From contig JAEUUM010000385.1 of assembly GCA_016787375.1 (NCBI GenBank), positions 1-8,231 on the forward strand: a DNA stretch of 8,231 nt, given 5' to 3'. Made by a program: the position numbers and the translations under genes. The stretch comes from Saprospiraceae bacterium (lineage in GTDB: Bacteria; Bacteroidota; Bacteroidia; Chitinophagales; Saprospiraceae). Of the stretch, positions 1-8,100 are shown piece after piece (the first letter of the stretch is position 1; every line of letters starts with the position of its first letter). The notes under the pieces were generated by a model. That model was given only the letters and a program-made list of their open reading frames with translations, did no database searches and had not been told where the DNA came from.

Positions 1-84
1 AATAAAAAATATTAATCACATGAATACATTATTTTTGATTCAATATAAAAATTAACTATTACAGTAATTTGATTGCTAAAACAT

Positions 85-450
85 CTATCCCCAACCGTCA
101 AAGAATGCGTCTTTGAAATGTTTTAGTTCATGACAATCCCCTTTTGAGATAATGGAAATAATGTCAAATCTAATTTCCCAATCATGGTTGACTTGATTTG
201 TATAAACTGATGCCGCATCCATCAGCATTTTTTCCTTTGCTCGGGATACAAACTCCTCAGGTTTGCCGAAAGAATCATAAGATCTTGTTTTCACCTCTAC
301 AAAAACCATAATCTCCTTATCCATTGCAATCAGGTCAACCTCAGCTCTACTGAAACGCCAGTTGGTTTCAAGAATTTTATACCCATGTGCTTCGAGGTAT
401 TTTTTTGCAATCTCTTCCCCTTTTTTACCGATATTGTTGTGGTCTGCCAT
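85..450 (-). CDS. yraN: YraN/UPF0102 family nuclease-like protein
   Basis: A 121-residue protein, the usual length for the YraN (UPF0102) family, which has a restriction-endonuclease-like fold and is thought to act on nucleic acid. Its exact role is not settled. The N-terminal GKKGEEIAKKYL helix (about 8-19) is typical. The PD-(D/E)XK-type core is visible as AEVDLIA (Asp39) and VFVEVKTR (Glu52, Lys54). The family usually has GEIDLIA at the first motif, so Ala replaces Gly here while the presumed metal ligands remain. No signal peptide or membrane segment is seen, so it should be cytoplasmic. The start is the ATG at 448-450; a TAnnTTTG box lies only 4 bases upstream, suggesting a very short leader. 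The gene is divergent from the isomerase gene and ends in TAG at 85-87. The family assignment is secure; the biochemical function is inferred from fold. Confidence 0.93.
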   Translation of the reverse strand: MADHNNIGKKGEEIAKKYLEAHGYKILETNWRFSRAEVDLIAMDKEIMVFVEVKTRSYDSFGKPEEFVSRAKEKMLMDAASVYTNQVNHDWEIRFDIISIISKGDCHELKHFKDAFFDGWG

Positions 451-454
451 GGTT

Positions 455-485
455 CAAAACTAAATTAAAGTTCTGAATCAAACAA
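455..485 (-). promoter_or_regulatory. Candidate Bacteroidota promoter for yraN
   Basis: Read on the minus strand, TTG (483-485) is followed after 20 bases by TAGTTTTG (455-462). This fits the known Bacteroidota pattern of a -33 TTG/TTTG and a -7 TAnnTTTG separated by about 17-23 bases. The -7 box ends only 4 bases before the yraN ATG, so transcription would begin at or almost at the start codon. The match is seen directly; activity is inferred, and AT-rich DNA gives chance matches. Confidence 0.4.
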
Positions 486-513
486 GTATGACCATTTTTA
501 CGTTTTTAGATTT

Positions 514-521
514 TATATTTG
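514..521 (+). promoter_or_regulatory. Candidate -7 promoter box for the isomerase gene
   Basis: TATATTTG is a perfect match to the Bacteroidota -7 consensus TAnnTTTG. It lies 25 bases before the proposed ATG at 547, leaving room for a leader of roughly 20 bases. No TTG is found 17-23 bases upstream, only a T-rich run around 494-500, so the -33 element is weak or absent. The leader is A-rich (529-536) and has no Shine-Dalgarno sequence, as is common in this phylum. Confidence 0.45.
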
Positions 522-546
522 TCGCTTCAAAAAAAAGTTATTGATC

Positions 547-1536
547 ATGATGGATACTTTGGTTGCCCGATTTACAGAACAATTAAAAGAAGCTTTGGAA
601 ATTGGCAGAAGTGCTAAAATCAGAACCGCTGAAAGACCTATTCACAACATCTTTCTGTCCGGCTTGGGTGGTTCAGGTATTGGTGGTAATTTCGTTCAGG
701 AATTTGTCAAAAATGAACTGAAAATTCCATTCATCGTGGGTAAAGCTTATGATATTCCCGCATTCGTTGGACCAAACACACTTGCTATAGCATCTTCTTA
801 TTCAGGTAATACCGAAGAAACCTTAAGTGCCATGGACCAAATGCTGGCATCAGGTGCCCGTATCATTTGTGTCGCTTCTGGTGGCAAACTAATTGAAATA
901 GCCAAGGAAAAAGGCTTGGATTACATTCAGGTTCCGGGTAACTGGCCTTCACCGAGAGCTTGTCTTGGATTTTCGTTTGTTCAACAATTATTTATACTTC
1001 ATAAACTTGGATTAATTTCAGAGGAATCCATTAAAGGTGTTGAGTCATCAATTGCCTTGCTTGATGCAGAAATGGACGACATCCAAACAAAAGCAAAAAT
1101 GATTGCCAATATGCTTTTCGGCAAGGTTCCGGTGATCTATACAACTGACCGGATGGAATCAGTAGCTGTGCGGTTTAGACAACAGGTGAATGAAAATGCT
1201 AAAATGTTATGCTGGCATCACGTTATCCCTGAAATGAACCACAACGAACTTGTCGGTTGGAGAATTAAAAATGAAGATTTAGCTGTGATTATTTTCCGAA
1301 ACAAAGACGACCACCCTCGCAATCAAGTAAGGATTGACATCAACAAAGAAATCATAAGCAATTATACGACTTCATTGATTGAGGTTTACTCAAAAGGTAA
1401 TAACCTTGTTGAACGTTCGCTTTATTTTGTAAATTTAGGTGACTGGATTTCTGTCTACCTTGCAGACCTACGAAAAGTAGATTCTATTGAAGTCAAGGTG
1501 ATTGATTTCCTGAAATCAGAACTGGCTAAAGTCTAA
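547..1536 (+). CDS. Bifunctional phosphoglucose/phosphomannose isomerase (SIS domain)
   Basis: A 329-residue SIS-fold sugar isomerase of the family best known from archaea, which interconverts glucose-6-P or mannose-6-P with fructose-6-P in the cytoplasm, linking glycolysis to mannose-derived sugars. The first SIS domain shows GLGGSGIGG (39-47) and SYSGNTEET (84-92), the phosphate-binding loops. The second half carries the family signature: RFRQQVNENAK (209-219), with the likely catalytic Glu216, then PEMNHNELVGW (228-238), with the likely catalytic His232, and a C-terminal VIDFLKSEL whose Lys323 fits the conserved lysine. The length matches the family. An upstream in-frame TTG at 541 would add two residues (MI), but the tandem ATG ATG at 547-552 is the better start and follows a good -7 box. 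It is the first gene of a likely pair with the pseudouridine synthase 69 bases downstream. Glucose versus mannose preference cannot be read from the sequence. Confidence 0.92.
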   Translation: MMDTLVARFTEQLKEALEIGRSAKIRTAERPIHNIFLSGLGGSGIGGNFVQEFVKNELKIPFIVGKAYDIPAFVGPNTLAIASSYSGNTEETLSAMDQMLASGARIICVASGGKLIEIAKEKGLDYIQVPGNWPSPRACLGFSFVQQLFILHKLGLISEESIKGVESSIALLDAEMDDIQTKAKMIANMLFGKVPVIYTTDRMESVAVRFRQQVNENAKMLCWHHVIPEMNHNELVGWRIKNEDLAVIIFRNKDDHPRNQVRIDINKEIISNYTTSLIEVYSKGNNLVERSLYFVNLGDWISVYLADLRKVDSIEVKVIDFLKSELAKV

Positions 1537-1605
1537 ACCTTATAGAAATTTTACCTAATAAATCCTTTTCTATCGCTTATCTGCTCAAAAAACACATACA
1601 GATCT

Positions 1606-2205
1606 GTGTCGGATCATAGATATTTTATTATAAATAAGCCCTACAACATGGTTTCGCAATTTGTGAGCAGCCATGATGTGAGATTACTCAAAGATCTTGA
1701 CTTTGAGTTTCCTGTTGGAACACACGCTATTGGCAGACTTGATCAAAATTCAGAAGGTTTGCTTTTACTTACAACTAATAAGAAAATTACCCGATTGCTG
1801 TTTCAAGCAGATGAGCCTCACGAACGAACCTACCTGGTACAAGTAGTTTATGCCATGTCAGAATCAGATCTAGATAAGCTGCGAGCAGGTTTGGGAATAT
1901 CATCCAAACGCGGGACGGAATGGCAAACAAAGCCATGTAAAGCGAAATTTGTCCCAAAACCTGAAAACCTCTGGCAGGCAGGTGAAGAAATTCCTGAATT
2001 TGTGCCATCAAGCTGGATAGAACTCAGTCTAGTTGAAGGAAAGTTTCATCAAGTCAGAAAAATGGTACGTGCTCTGAATTATAGATGCCGAAGACTTATC
2101 AGAACCTCAATTGAAGATTTGACTCTTGATAATCTGCTTCCCGGTGAAGTCAAAGAGATAAACGAAAAAGAATTTTTCAAGCGGTTGAAGCTCAAGGAAA
2201 TCTGA
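1606..2205 (+). CDS. rluE: RluE-like 23S rRNA pseudouridine synthase (RsuA/RluB/E/F family)
   Basis: A 199-residue enzyme that converts uridine to pseudouridine in ribosomal RNA. E. coli RluE acts on U2457 of 23S rRNA, near the peptidyl-transferase centre. The N-terminal YFIINKPYNMVSQF (6-19) and the catalytic motif GRLDQNSEGLLLLT (43-56, nucleophile Asp46) are clear. Further on, the PSSW segment followed by EGKFHQVRKM, and the LIRTSIEDLTLDNLLPGE stretch, line up with RluE. There is no N-terminal S4 RNA-binding domain, as in RluE and unlike RsuA, RluB and RluF. The start is GTG at 1606. No ATG or TTG lies in frame between it and the TAG at 1543-1545, and the next ATG (1648) would cut off the conserved KPY segment. 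No promoter box is evident in the 69-base gap after the isomerase, so co-transcription is likely. A hairpin overlaps the TGA stop. The family is secure; the target base is inferred. Confidence 0.92.
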   Translation: MSDHRYFIINKPYNMVSQFVSSHDVRLLKDLDFEFPVGTHAIGRLDQNSEGLLLLTTNKKITRLLFQADEPHERTYLVQVVYAMSESDLDKLRAGLGISSKRGTEWQTKPCKAKFVPKPENLWQAGEEIPEFVPSSWIELSLVEGKFHQVRKMVRALNYRCRRLIRTSIEDLTLDNLLPGEVKEINEKEFFKRLKLKEI

Positions 2206-2217
2206 TTAACAGATTTC
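2197..2217. terminator. Stem-loop over the rluE stop codon (possible transcript end)
   Basis: GAAATCTG (2197-2204) and CAGATTTC (2210-2217) form a perfect 8-bp inverted repeat with a 5-base loop, ATTAA. The TGA stop codon at 2203-2205 straddles the stem/loop junction. No T-run follows, so it is not a standard intrinsic terminator. It could protect the 3' end of the rluE message or work with the second hairpin downstream. The pairing is seen directly; the role is a guess. Confidence 0.35.
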
Positions 2218-2238
2218 ATGATAACAAAACATCGATTA

Positions 2239-2264
2239 TTTTTGATTAAATAAACAATCAAAGA
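2239..2264. terminator. AT-rich hairpin in convergent gap, possible bidirectional terminator
   Basis: TTTGATT (2241-2247) and AATCAAA (2256-2262) form a 7-bp inverted repeat with an 8-base loop, extendable by a T-G wobble and a T-A pair. A second, overlapping palindrome, AAGAAAT-T-ATTTCTT, lies at 2261-2275. Both sit between the ends of rluE (2205) and uvrD (2312), where a two-way terminator is expected. The stems contain almost no GC, so they are weak and could be chance products of AT-rich DNA. Confidence 0.3.
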
Positions 2265-2311
2265 AATTATTTCTTCTCAGGGTTACCACTCTTTTCAAAA
2301 CCTACTCTCTC

Positions 2312-4564
2312 TTATCCAAGTACTTGGAGTTTAGCAAATTTCAACATAATTCTGCGCTCAGGATCATCAACATTTTTAAAGTAAATAGTAGCTACTTTAT
2401 TACCTGCTCCTCCTTCGACTTTTTTCACCAGTCCTTCACCGAATTTTAAATGCAAAACCCTTGTACCCTCTTTGATCATTTCAACGGGGCTGGCTTTGAA
2501 ATCAACACCGTCGACTATCAGGTTTTTCTTTTCAAGCATTTTCACAGGTTTGAAACTCCCTGATATTGATGACCTTGCTGAGCCTGCCTCTCTTGGCAGT
2601 GCCTGAAGCTCGCTTTTGGTTATAGATAATTCTTCCAAAAACCTACTTGGTTCACAGTAGGTTAATTTTCCAAACCGATACCTTGAATTGGCATATGAGA
2701 GTGTTAAAAAAGACTCGGCACGTGTGATGGCAACATAAAAAAGTCTGCGCTCCTCTTCAATTCCATCAGGCACTTCAAAAGACATCCAGCTTGGGAATAA
2801 TTTCTCTTCCAAACCGGTTACAAAGACAGACTTAAACTCCAATCCTTTTGCAGAATGCACAGACATCAGTGTCACAAAATCATTATCAGGAGATTCTTTA
2901 TCGGCATCCGTGAGCAACATAATTGTTTGAAGGTAAGTTGCCAACGATTTATCTGTTGGTAACTCATCGTCTCCACTAACTTCATCATTATCAACAAACT
3001 CCTTAATCCCATCCAATAAGGCATTGATATTTTCAACCCTTGCCATTGAATCGATGGAGTTTTCTTTCTTGTACTCATCCAAAACACCGCTTTGTCTGGT
3101 GATCATCATTGCAAGATCATAGGCGTTCAACTCCTTCGATTTTGCAATAAAAACCTCAATCATTTTGGTGAAATCTACAATTGCTTTCTTCCCCTTAACT
3201 TGTGGTATATCAGATTGCAAAACATTCCAAATAGAAACGTCATTATCAATTGCAATCTTTCTAAGTCCTTCGATGGTAGCGTCTCCAATGCCTCTGCGAG
3301 GGAAATTGATAATACGCTGTATGGACTCATCTTCATTCTGATTGACACAAATTTTAAAGTACGAAAGAAGATCCTTTATTTCTTTTCTTTGATAAAACGA
3401 CATTCCACCATATACCCTGTATGTTATGTTATATCTTCTCAGATACTCTTCAAAAATTCTCGATTGTGCATTTGTTCGGTAAAGGATGGCTATTTCGCTG
3501 TTGCGCAGATGATTTCTGTTTTTTTGCTCAAGTATCGAATCTACAACCCTTTTTGCTTCTTCATTATCTGCAAGCGCTCTGATAACCTGAATGCCCTGAT
3601 CTTCTTTTCGGTCTGTCCAGATGGTTTTTTTGATTTGTTTGCGGTTATTTTGGATGATTTCATTGGCAGCCTGGACGATTGCATCAGTGGATCGATAATT
3701 TTGCTCGAGTTTGTAAGTTTTCAGCATTGGAAAATCCCTCTCAAAGTCCAGAATATTCTCAATGGTAGCCCCCCTGAAGGCATAAATACTTTGTGCATCA
3801 TCACCAACCACACATATGTTGTTTTTCCCGCCTTCGTATCTGACCAATTTTTTTATTATCGAATATTGGAGGTAGTTGGTATCCTGAAACTCATCTACCA
3901 AAATATAAGTAAATTTGCGTCTGTATTTTTCCAAAACTTCCGGGTGATTTTTAAGCAAAAAGAACAAATGAAAAAGCAAGTCATCAAAATCCATTGCTCC
4001 CGCTTTCTTTAACCTAATGGTGTATCTTTTGTAAATTTCAGCAAAAAAAGGAATACTTGAAATGCGATCTTGTTCGACGAATGCATTATTAGCAGCATAA
4101 GCCTCCGCCGTTATAATTTGGCTTTTGGCTGTTGAAATTCTGCTTAGAATATTATTTGCAGCATAGGTGGTCTTATCGAGTCCCAGATCTTTGACGATAG
4201 ATGCGATTAAACTTTTGGCGTCATCGCTGTCATAGATGGTGAAATTTGACGGAAAACCCAAAAGACCGGCGTCGACCCTGAGTAACCTTGCGAATATAGA
4301 GTGAAAAGTACCGGCCCAAACCTGGTTAGCCGCGTTCCCAACTACCTTTTCGATTCTTGCCTTCATTTCACGGGCAGCCTTGTTTGTGAATGTCAAAGCA
4401 AGAATATTTCTTGGATTAACACCTTGCTGAATCAAGTAAGCAATCCGATACGTAAGAACCCTGGTCTTACCGGAACCCGGTCCGGCTACAACCAATACAG
4501 GTCCTTCAATATCTGTTACGGCTTTACGTTGAATATCATTCAGGCTGTCAAGATAGTCTGACAT
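2312..4564 (-). CDS. uvrD: UvrD/PcrA-type superfamily 1 DNA helicase
   Basis: A 750-residue ATP-dependent 3'-5' DNA helicase of the UvrD/PcrA/Rep group, which acts in repair and in clearing blocked replication. All the expected motifs are present in order: Q motif around LNDIQRKAV (8-16), Walker A AGPGSGKT (27-34), motif Ia LALTFTNKAAREM (55-67), GTFHS (85-89), Walker B VDEFQD (223-228), motif III GDDAQSIYAFRGA (254-266), motif IV LEQNYRS (286-292), GGMSFYQRKEIKD (386-398), motif V SVHSAKGLEF (568-577) and motif VI EEERRLFYVAITRA (603-616). A C-terminal Tudor-like segment (about 702-748, HLKFGEGLV) is the part that contacts RNA polymerase in PcrA/UvrD. Length is normal for the family. The frame stays open for 31 codons upstream, but that stretch overlaps the AhpD-like gene and is not conserved-looking, so the ATG at 4562-4564 (MSDYLDSL) is chosen. 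It lies 32 bases after the AhpD-like stop, suggesting one operon. UvrD, PcrA and Rep cannot be separated firmly by eye. Confidence 0.95.
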   Translation of the reverse strand: MSDYLDSLNDIQRKAVTDIEGPVLVVAGPGSGKTRVLTYRIAYLIQQGVNPRNILALTFTNKAAREMKARIEKVVGNAANQVWAGTFHSIFARLLRVDAGLLGFPSNFTIYDSDDAKSLIASIVKDLGLDKTTYAANNILSRISTAKSQIITAEAYAANNAFVEQDRISSIPFFAEIYKRYTIRLKKAGAMDFDDLLFHLFFLLKNHPEVLEKYRRKFTYILVDEFQDTNYLQYSIIKKLVRYEGGKNNICVVGDDAQSIYAFRGATIENILDFERDFPMLKTYKLEQNYRSTDAIVQAANEIIQNNRKQIKKTIWTDRKEDQGIQVIRALADNEEAKRVVDSILEQKNRNHLRNSEIAILYRTNAQSRIFEEYLRRYNITYRVYGGMSFYQRKEIKDLLSYFKICVNQNEDESIQRIINFPRRGIGDATIEGLRKIAIDNDVSIWNVLQSDIPQVKGKKAIVDFTKMIEVFIAKSKELNAYDLAMMITRQSGVLDEYKKENSIDSMARVENINALLDGIKEFVDNDEVSGDDELPTDKSLATYLQTIMLLTDADKESPDNDFVTLMSVHSAKGLEFKSVFVTGLEEKLFPSWMSFEVPDGIEEERRLFYVAITRAESFLTLSYANSRYRFGKLTYCEPSRFLEELSITKSELQALPREAGSARSSISGSFKPVKMLEKKNLIVDGVDFKASPVEMIKEGTRVLHLKFGEGLVKKVEGGAGNKVATIYFKNVDDPERRIMLKFAKLQVLG

Positions 4565-4596
4565 ATTACTTTTGTTATTATTAAAATTAAAAAAAA

Positions 4597-4941
4597 TCAG
4601 GCTTGTTCTTGAAGTGCTTCCCAATATTCGGTGGCCCGTCTGGTATGTGGAATACAAATAGACCCTCCCACTAAATTTGCAATGGCAAAAACTTCAAAAA
4701 TCTCTTCAGTTGTTGTTTGAAGTTCATAACATTTACCCAGATGGTATTTAATACAATCATCACACCGTAGAACCATAGAGGCCACCAAACCCATTAATTC
4801 TTTTGTTTTGGCGTCCAACGCACCTTCAGCGTAAGCGCCGCCATCCAAAGCCCAAAATCTTTTTAGCGTCTTGTTATCCTGTGCTAAAATCTTTTCGTTC
4901 ATTTTGGCTCTGTAACCATTGAACTCTTCTACCATCGACAT
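4597..4941 (-). CDS. Carboxymuconolactone decarboxylase / AhpD-like protein
   Basis: A 114-residue, mostly helical cytoplasmic protein of the CMD/AhpD-like family. Some members act as thiol-dependent peroxidase partners and others as gamma-carboxymuconolactone decarboxylases. The redox signature is clear: CDDCIKYH, with Cys60, Cys63 and His67, in the CxxCxxxH arrangement of AhpD, preceded by KELMGLVASMVLR and followed by a third cysteine at 71. The length fits the short single-domain group, and the CxxC favours a thiol redox role over decarboxylation. The frame is open 10 codons further upstream, but that segment contains the TAnnTTTG promoter box (4961-4968), so the ATG at 4939-4941 (MSMVEEF) is chosen; a second ATG at 4933-4935 is also possible. 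It is first in a likely operon with uvrD. The substrate is unknown. Confidence 0.88.
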   Translation of the reverse strand: MSMVEEFNGYRAKMNEKILAQDNKTLKRFWALDGGAYAEGALDAKTKELMGLVASMVLRCDDCIKYHLGKCYELQTTTEEIFEVFAIANLVGGSICIPHTRRATEYWEALQEQA

Positions 4942-4960
4942 AGTCTGTAAGTTTAAAAAG

Positions 4961-4968
4961 CAAAGGTA
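4961..4968 (-). promoter_or_regulatory. Candidate -7 promoter box for the AhpD-like/uvrD operon
   Basis: On the minus strand this reads TACCTTTG, a perfect match to TAnnTTTG, 19 bases before the proposed ATG at 4939-4941. Upstream at the -33 position there is only a T-rich run (complement of the A-run at 4987-4991), without a TTG. Its placement supports the shorter start of the AhpD-like gene. No equally good box was seen just before uvrD, so this may drive both genes. Confidence 0.5.
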
Positions 4969-5040
4969 CAAATTAGATGGTGGTATAAAAATATTTTAAA
5001 AAACCTGCCTGTTAAAAGCCTGAAATATATTGTTGATTCT

Positions 5041-5051
5041 GCCAGTTTGGC
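5041..5051. promoter_or_regulatory. Small palindrome, possible operator
   Basis: GCCAGTTTGGC is a 4-bp inverted repeat (GCCA/TGGC) around GTT. It lies between the two divergent -7 boxes and about 37 bases upstream of the protease -7 box. Nearby, GCCTG occurs twice at 5007-5011 and 5018-5022, exactly 11 bases (about one helical turn) apart. Short repeats like these occur by chance, so an operator role is only a possibility. Confidence 0.15.
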
Positions 5052-5087
5052 TTGTAAAAAAAGAAGTGTCTTATATTCTCATTTTCT

Positions 5088-5095
5088 TATCTTTG
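5088..5095 (+). promoter_or_regulatory. Candidate -7 promoter box for the Tricorn-like protease
   Basis: TATCTTTG matches TAnnTTTG perfectly and ends 26 bases before the ATG at 5122. At the expected -33 position is GTG (5066-5068, spacer 19), one base off TTG. The box pairs back to back with the one for the AhpD-like gene at 4961-4968. No Shine-Dalgarno sequence precedes the ATG. Confidence 0.5.
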
Positions 5096-5121
5096 CGAAC
5101 TTCATAATCAAATCGCATCAA

Positions 5122-8100
5122 ATGAAAAATTTCTTGATTTTTGTTTTCAGTATATTCGTATTTTTAACAACAAGCTTTGGCCAGAATTCTGTGAGCTGGT
5201 ATCGTTATTCAGCAATTTCGCCTGATGGAAATTGGATTGTATTCTCAAGTCAGGGAGACTTGTACAAAGTCAGTTCAAAGGGTGGAACGGCAAGCCTGTT
5301 GACCAAAAATGATGCTTATGATTTCAGCCCGGTGTGGTCACATGATAACAAAACAATTGCCTTTGCTTCGATGCGATATGGCAATTATGATATTTTTACC
5401 ATACCTGCAGACGGAGGAATAGCCCAAAGAATCACACTTCACTCGAGTGATGATATTCCTTATGATTTTTCAATAGATAATAAAGCCATTTTATTTAAAT
5501 CAAACAGACTCGATGCTGCAAGTAATCAGCAGTTTCCTGTCGGTGGGCTTGCTGAACTTTATCAAATAGATATCAATACCCGTAACATCAAACAAATTTC
5601 AACCACACCTGCCGAATTTGCAAGATACAGTCAGGATGGAAATACCATTTATTTTCATGATTTAAAGGGTTATGAAGACCCGCTTCGTAAGCATCACACT
5701 TCGTCAGTAGCCCGTGATGTATGGAAACTTGATCTAAAATCTAAAGAATATACCCAATTGACAACTTTTGCAGGAGAAGACAGAAATCCGGTCCTTTCTC
5801 CCGATCAAAAAACCTTATTCTACTTAAGTGAAGCGAATGGTTCCTCCAACATTTACAAAATGAGTGTTGAGGGCGGCAAGTCACAACCGGTAACAAGCCT
5901 GAAAAATCACCCTGTCCGATTTTTATCCATCAGCAATACAGGATTGATGTGTTTTTCTTATCAAGGTGAAATATATACTTTAAAAGATGGAGGAACACCA
6001 CAGAAGTTGAACATTGTAATCGCACTAGACAATTTAGACAATCAAATCAAGAATGTTCAAATACAAGGTGACGCATCAGAAATGGCCGTATCGCCAAACG
6101 GAAAAGAAATTGCCTTTATCCGCCGTGGGGAAGTGTTTGTAACTTCTGTAAAAGAAGGAACAACAAAACGAATAACCAATACACCTGAACAAGAACGAGG
6201 AGTTAGCTTCAGCCCTGATGGACGGACATTGGTGTACGCCGGAGAAAGGAACAACTCATGGAACATTTACACCACTACCCTATCAAGAAAAGGGGAAAAA
6301 TACTTTTTTAATTCGACCCTTTTAAAAGAGGAAGTAGTTATAGCAACCGAAAAAGAAGAATTTCAACCTGCCTGGTCACCGGATGGCAAAGAAATAGCTT
6401 TTCTTGAAGAACGAACCACTCTTAAAGTTGTCAATCTTGAATCAAAAAAGGCACGAACCATTATGCCCGGAAATAAAAATTATTCATACTCAGATGGAGA
6501 TCAACATTATGCATGGTCACCGGATGGCAAATGGTTCTTAGTTAATTTTCTCCAGGATAAACAATGGATATCACAATGCGGATTGGTCAGCTCAGAAGGA
6601 GGCAAAGAAATAATAAACCTCACCAAAAGCGGATACAGCAGCGATGCGCCAAAATGGGCGATGGATGGAAAAATGATGACCTGGTCAAGCGATCGGGATG
6701 GAATGAAAAATGATGCCAGTTGGGGTGGCGAAAGTGATTATTACGGTATGTTCTTCACCAAAGAAGCATTTGACAGATATAAATTAAGCAAAGAAGATTT
6801 TGAACTGTTAAAGGATGAAGAAGCTGATGCTAAAAAGGACAGCCTGAAGGACAAAGATTCACCCAAAAAAGATGATTTGAAATCCTTAAAAAAAGATTCC
6901 AAAAAAGATGAAAGCAAGCTTGCTTCAAATGATGAAAAGAAAGACAAACCAATAGAGCCTATCAAAATAGAGCTGCAGGGAATCGAAGATAGAAAAGCCA
7001 GGTTAACCATACACTCATCAAGGCTTGCTGATGCAGTTTTGTCAAAAGACGGTGAAAAACTTTATTATTTGGCAAAATTTGAGAAAGGCTACGATTTGTG
7101 GCAAACCGAGCTCCGAACCAAAGAAACAAAAACTCTTGTAAAACTAAATGCCAATGGCGTCGGAGATTTGGTTCTTGATAAAGATGGTAAAAATTTATTC
7201 ATTTTAGCTGATGGCAATATTTCTAAAATTCAACTCGAGGACGGAAAACTGGAACCGGTAAAGATGAACGGAGATATGTTTTTAAATGAATCTGAAGAAA
7301 GAGCATATTTGTTTGATCACATCTGGCGACAAGTTCAGAAGAAATTCTATGTTGTTGACCTGCAAGGAGTAGATTGGGATTTCTATAAAAAAGAATACCG
7401 GAAAATTTTACCTGCAATTACCAATAATCAGGATTTTGCAGAATTGTTAAGCGAATTATTGGGTGAATTGAATGCATCACACACAGGCGCAAGGTTCCGA
7501 CCAAACATACCAAACGGAGACAGAACTGCTACACTTGGTGCTTTTTATGACCTAAACTATACCGGCAAAGGACTTAAGATTATTGAAATCATGACCAATA
7601 GCCCTTTGTCTTCAAGTAAATCAAAAATTAAGGAAGGCACCATCATTGAAAAAATCGATGGCACAGAAGTTGAAAACAATGAGAATCAATTCGCTGTGCT
7701 TAATTTAAAATCAGGAAAAAACACTTTACTTTCTTTGTATGACCCTTCTAAAAATGAACATTGGGAAGAAGTTGTTAAACCAATCAGTATCGGCGAAGAA
7801 GGTGGTCTCAGATATAAAAGATGGGTTGAAAATTGTCGAAAAATAGTGGATAGTTTATCAGGAGGCAAGGTGGGTTATGTGCACGTAGCAGGGATGAATG
7901 ACCAAAGTTATCGGGTTGTGTACGAAGATGCTTTGGGCAAAAACGGGTCGAAAAAGGCGCTAGTTGTTGACACGCGATTCAACGGTGGTGGCTGGCTACA
8001 TGACGATCTTGCCACTTTCTTGTCAGGAAAAAAATACATGACCTTTGAGCCAAGAAGCCAAGAAATTGGTGAAGAGCCTCAATTCAAATGGATAAGACCT

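Noticed and set aside
1..84. Possible gene or element downstream of yraN at the window edge
   Set aside because: Only AT-rich sequence with very short open frames and a tight ATTACAGTAAT palindrome (58-68) is visible; nothing supports a gene or a strong terminator.
541..546. A TTG start for the isomerase
   Set aside because: It adds only two residues, and two ATG codons follow immediately in frame at 547-552.
28..2247. The 13-base sequence ATTATTTTTGATT at 28-40 and again at 2235-2247
   Set aside because: It is extremely AT-rich and flanked by unrelated sequence; two copies in this composition are most simply chance, with no element between them that would suggest a mobile repeat.
3092..4012. 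A 306-codon open frame on the plus strand, opposite uvrD
   Set aside because: It lies fully antisense to conserved helicase motifs, and its product is rich in Cys, Ile and Phe with no recognisable domain. It is a shadow of the uvrD reading frame.
4565..4657. A 31-codon N-terminal extension of UvrD
   Set aside because: It would run into the 3' end of the AhpD-like gene, looks unlike any helicase N-terminus, and family members start close to the Q motif as the ATG at 4564 does.
6741..7010. An 89-codon Ser/Leu/Phe-rich minus-strand frame
   Set aside because: It is the complement of the Lys/Asp-rich linker codons (AAA/AAG/GAT read backwards give Phe, Leu and Ser-type codons), so its composition is an artefact of the real gene.
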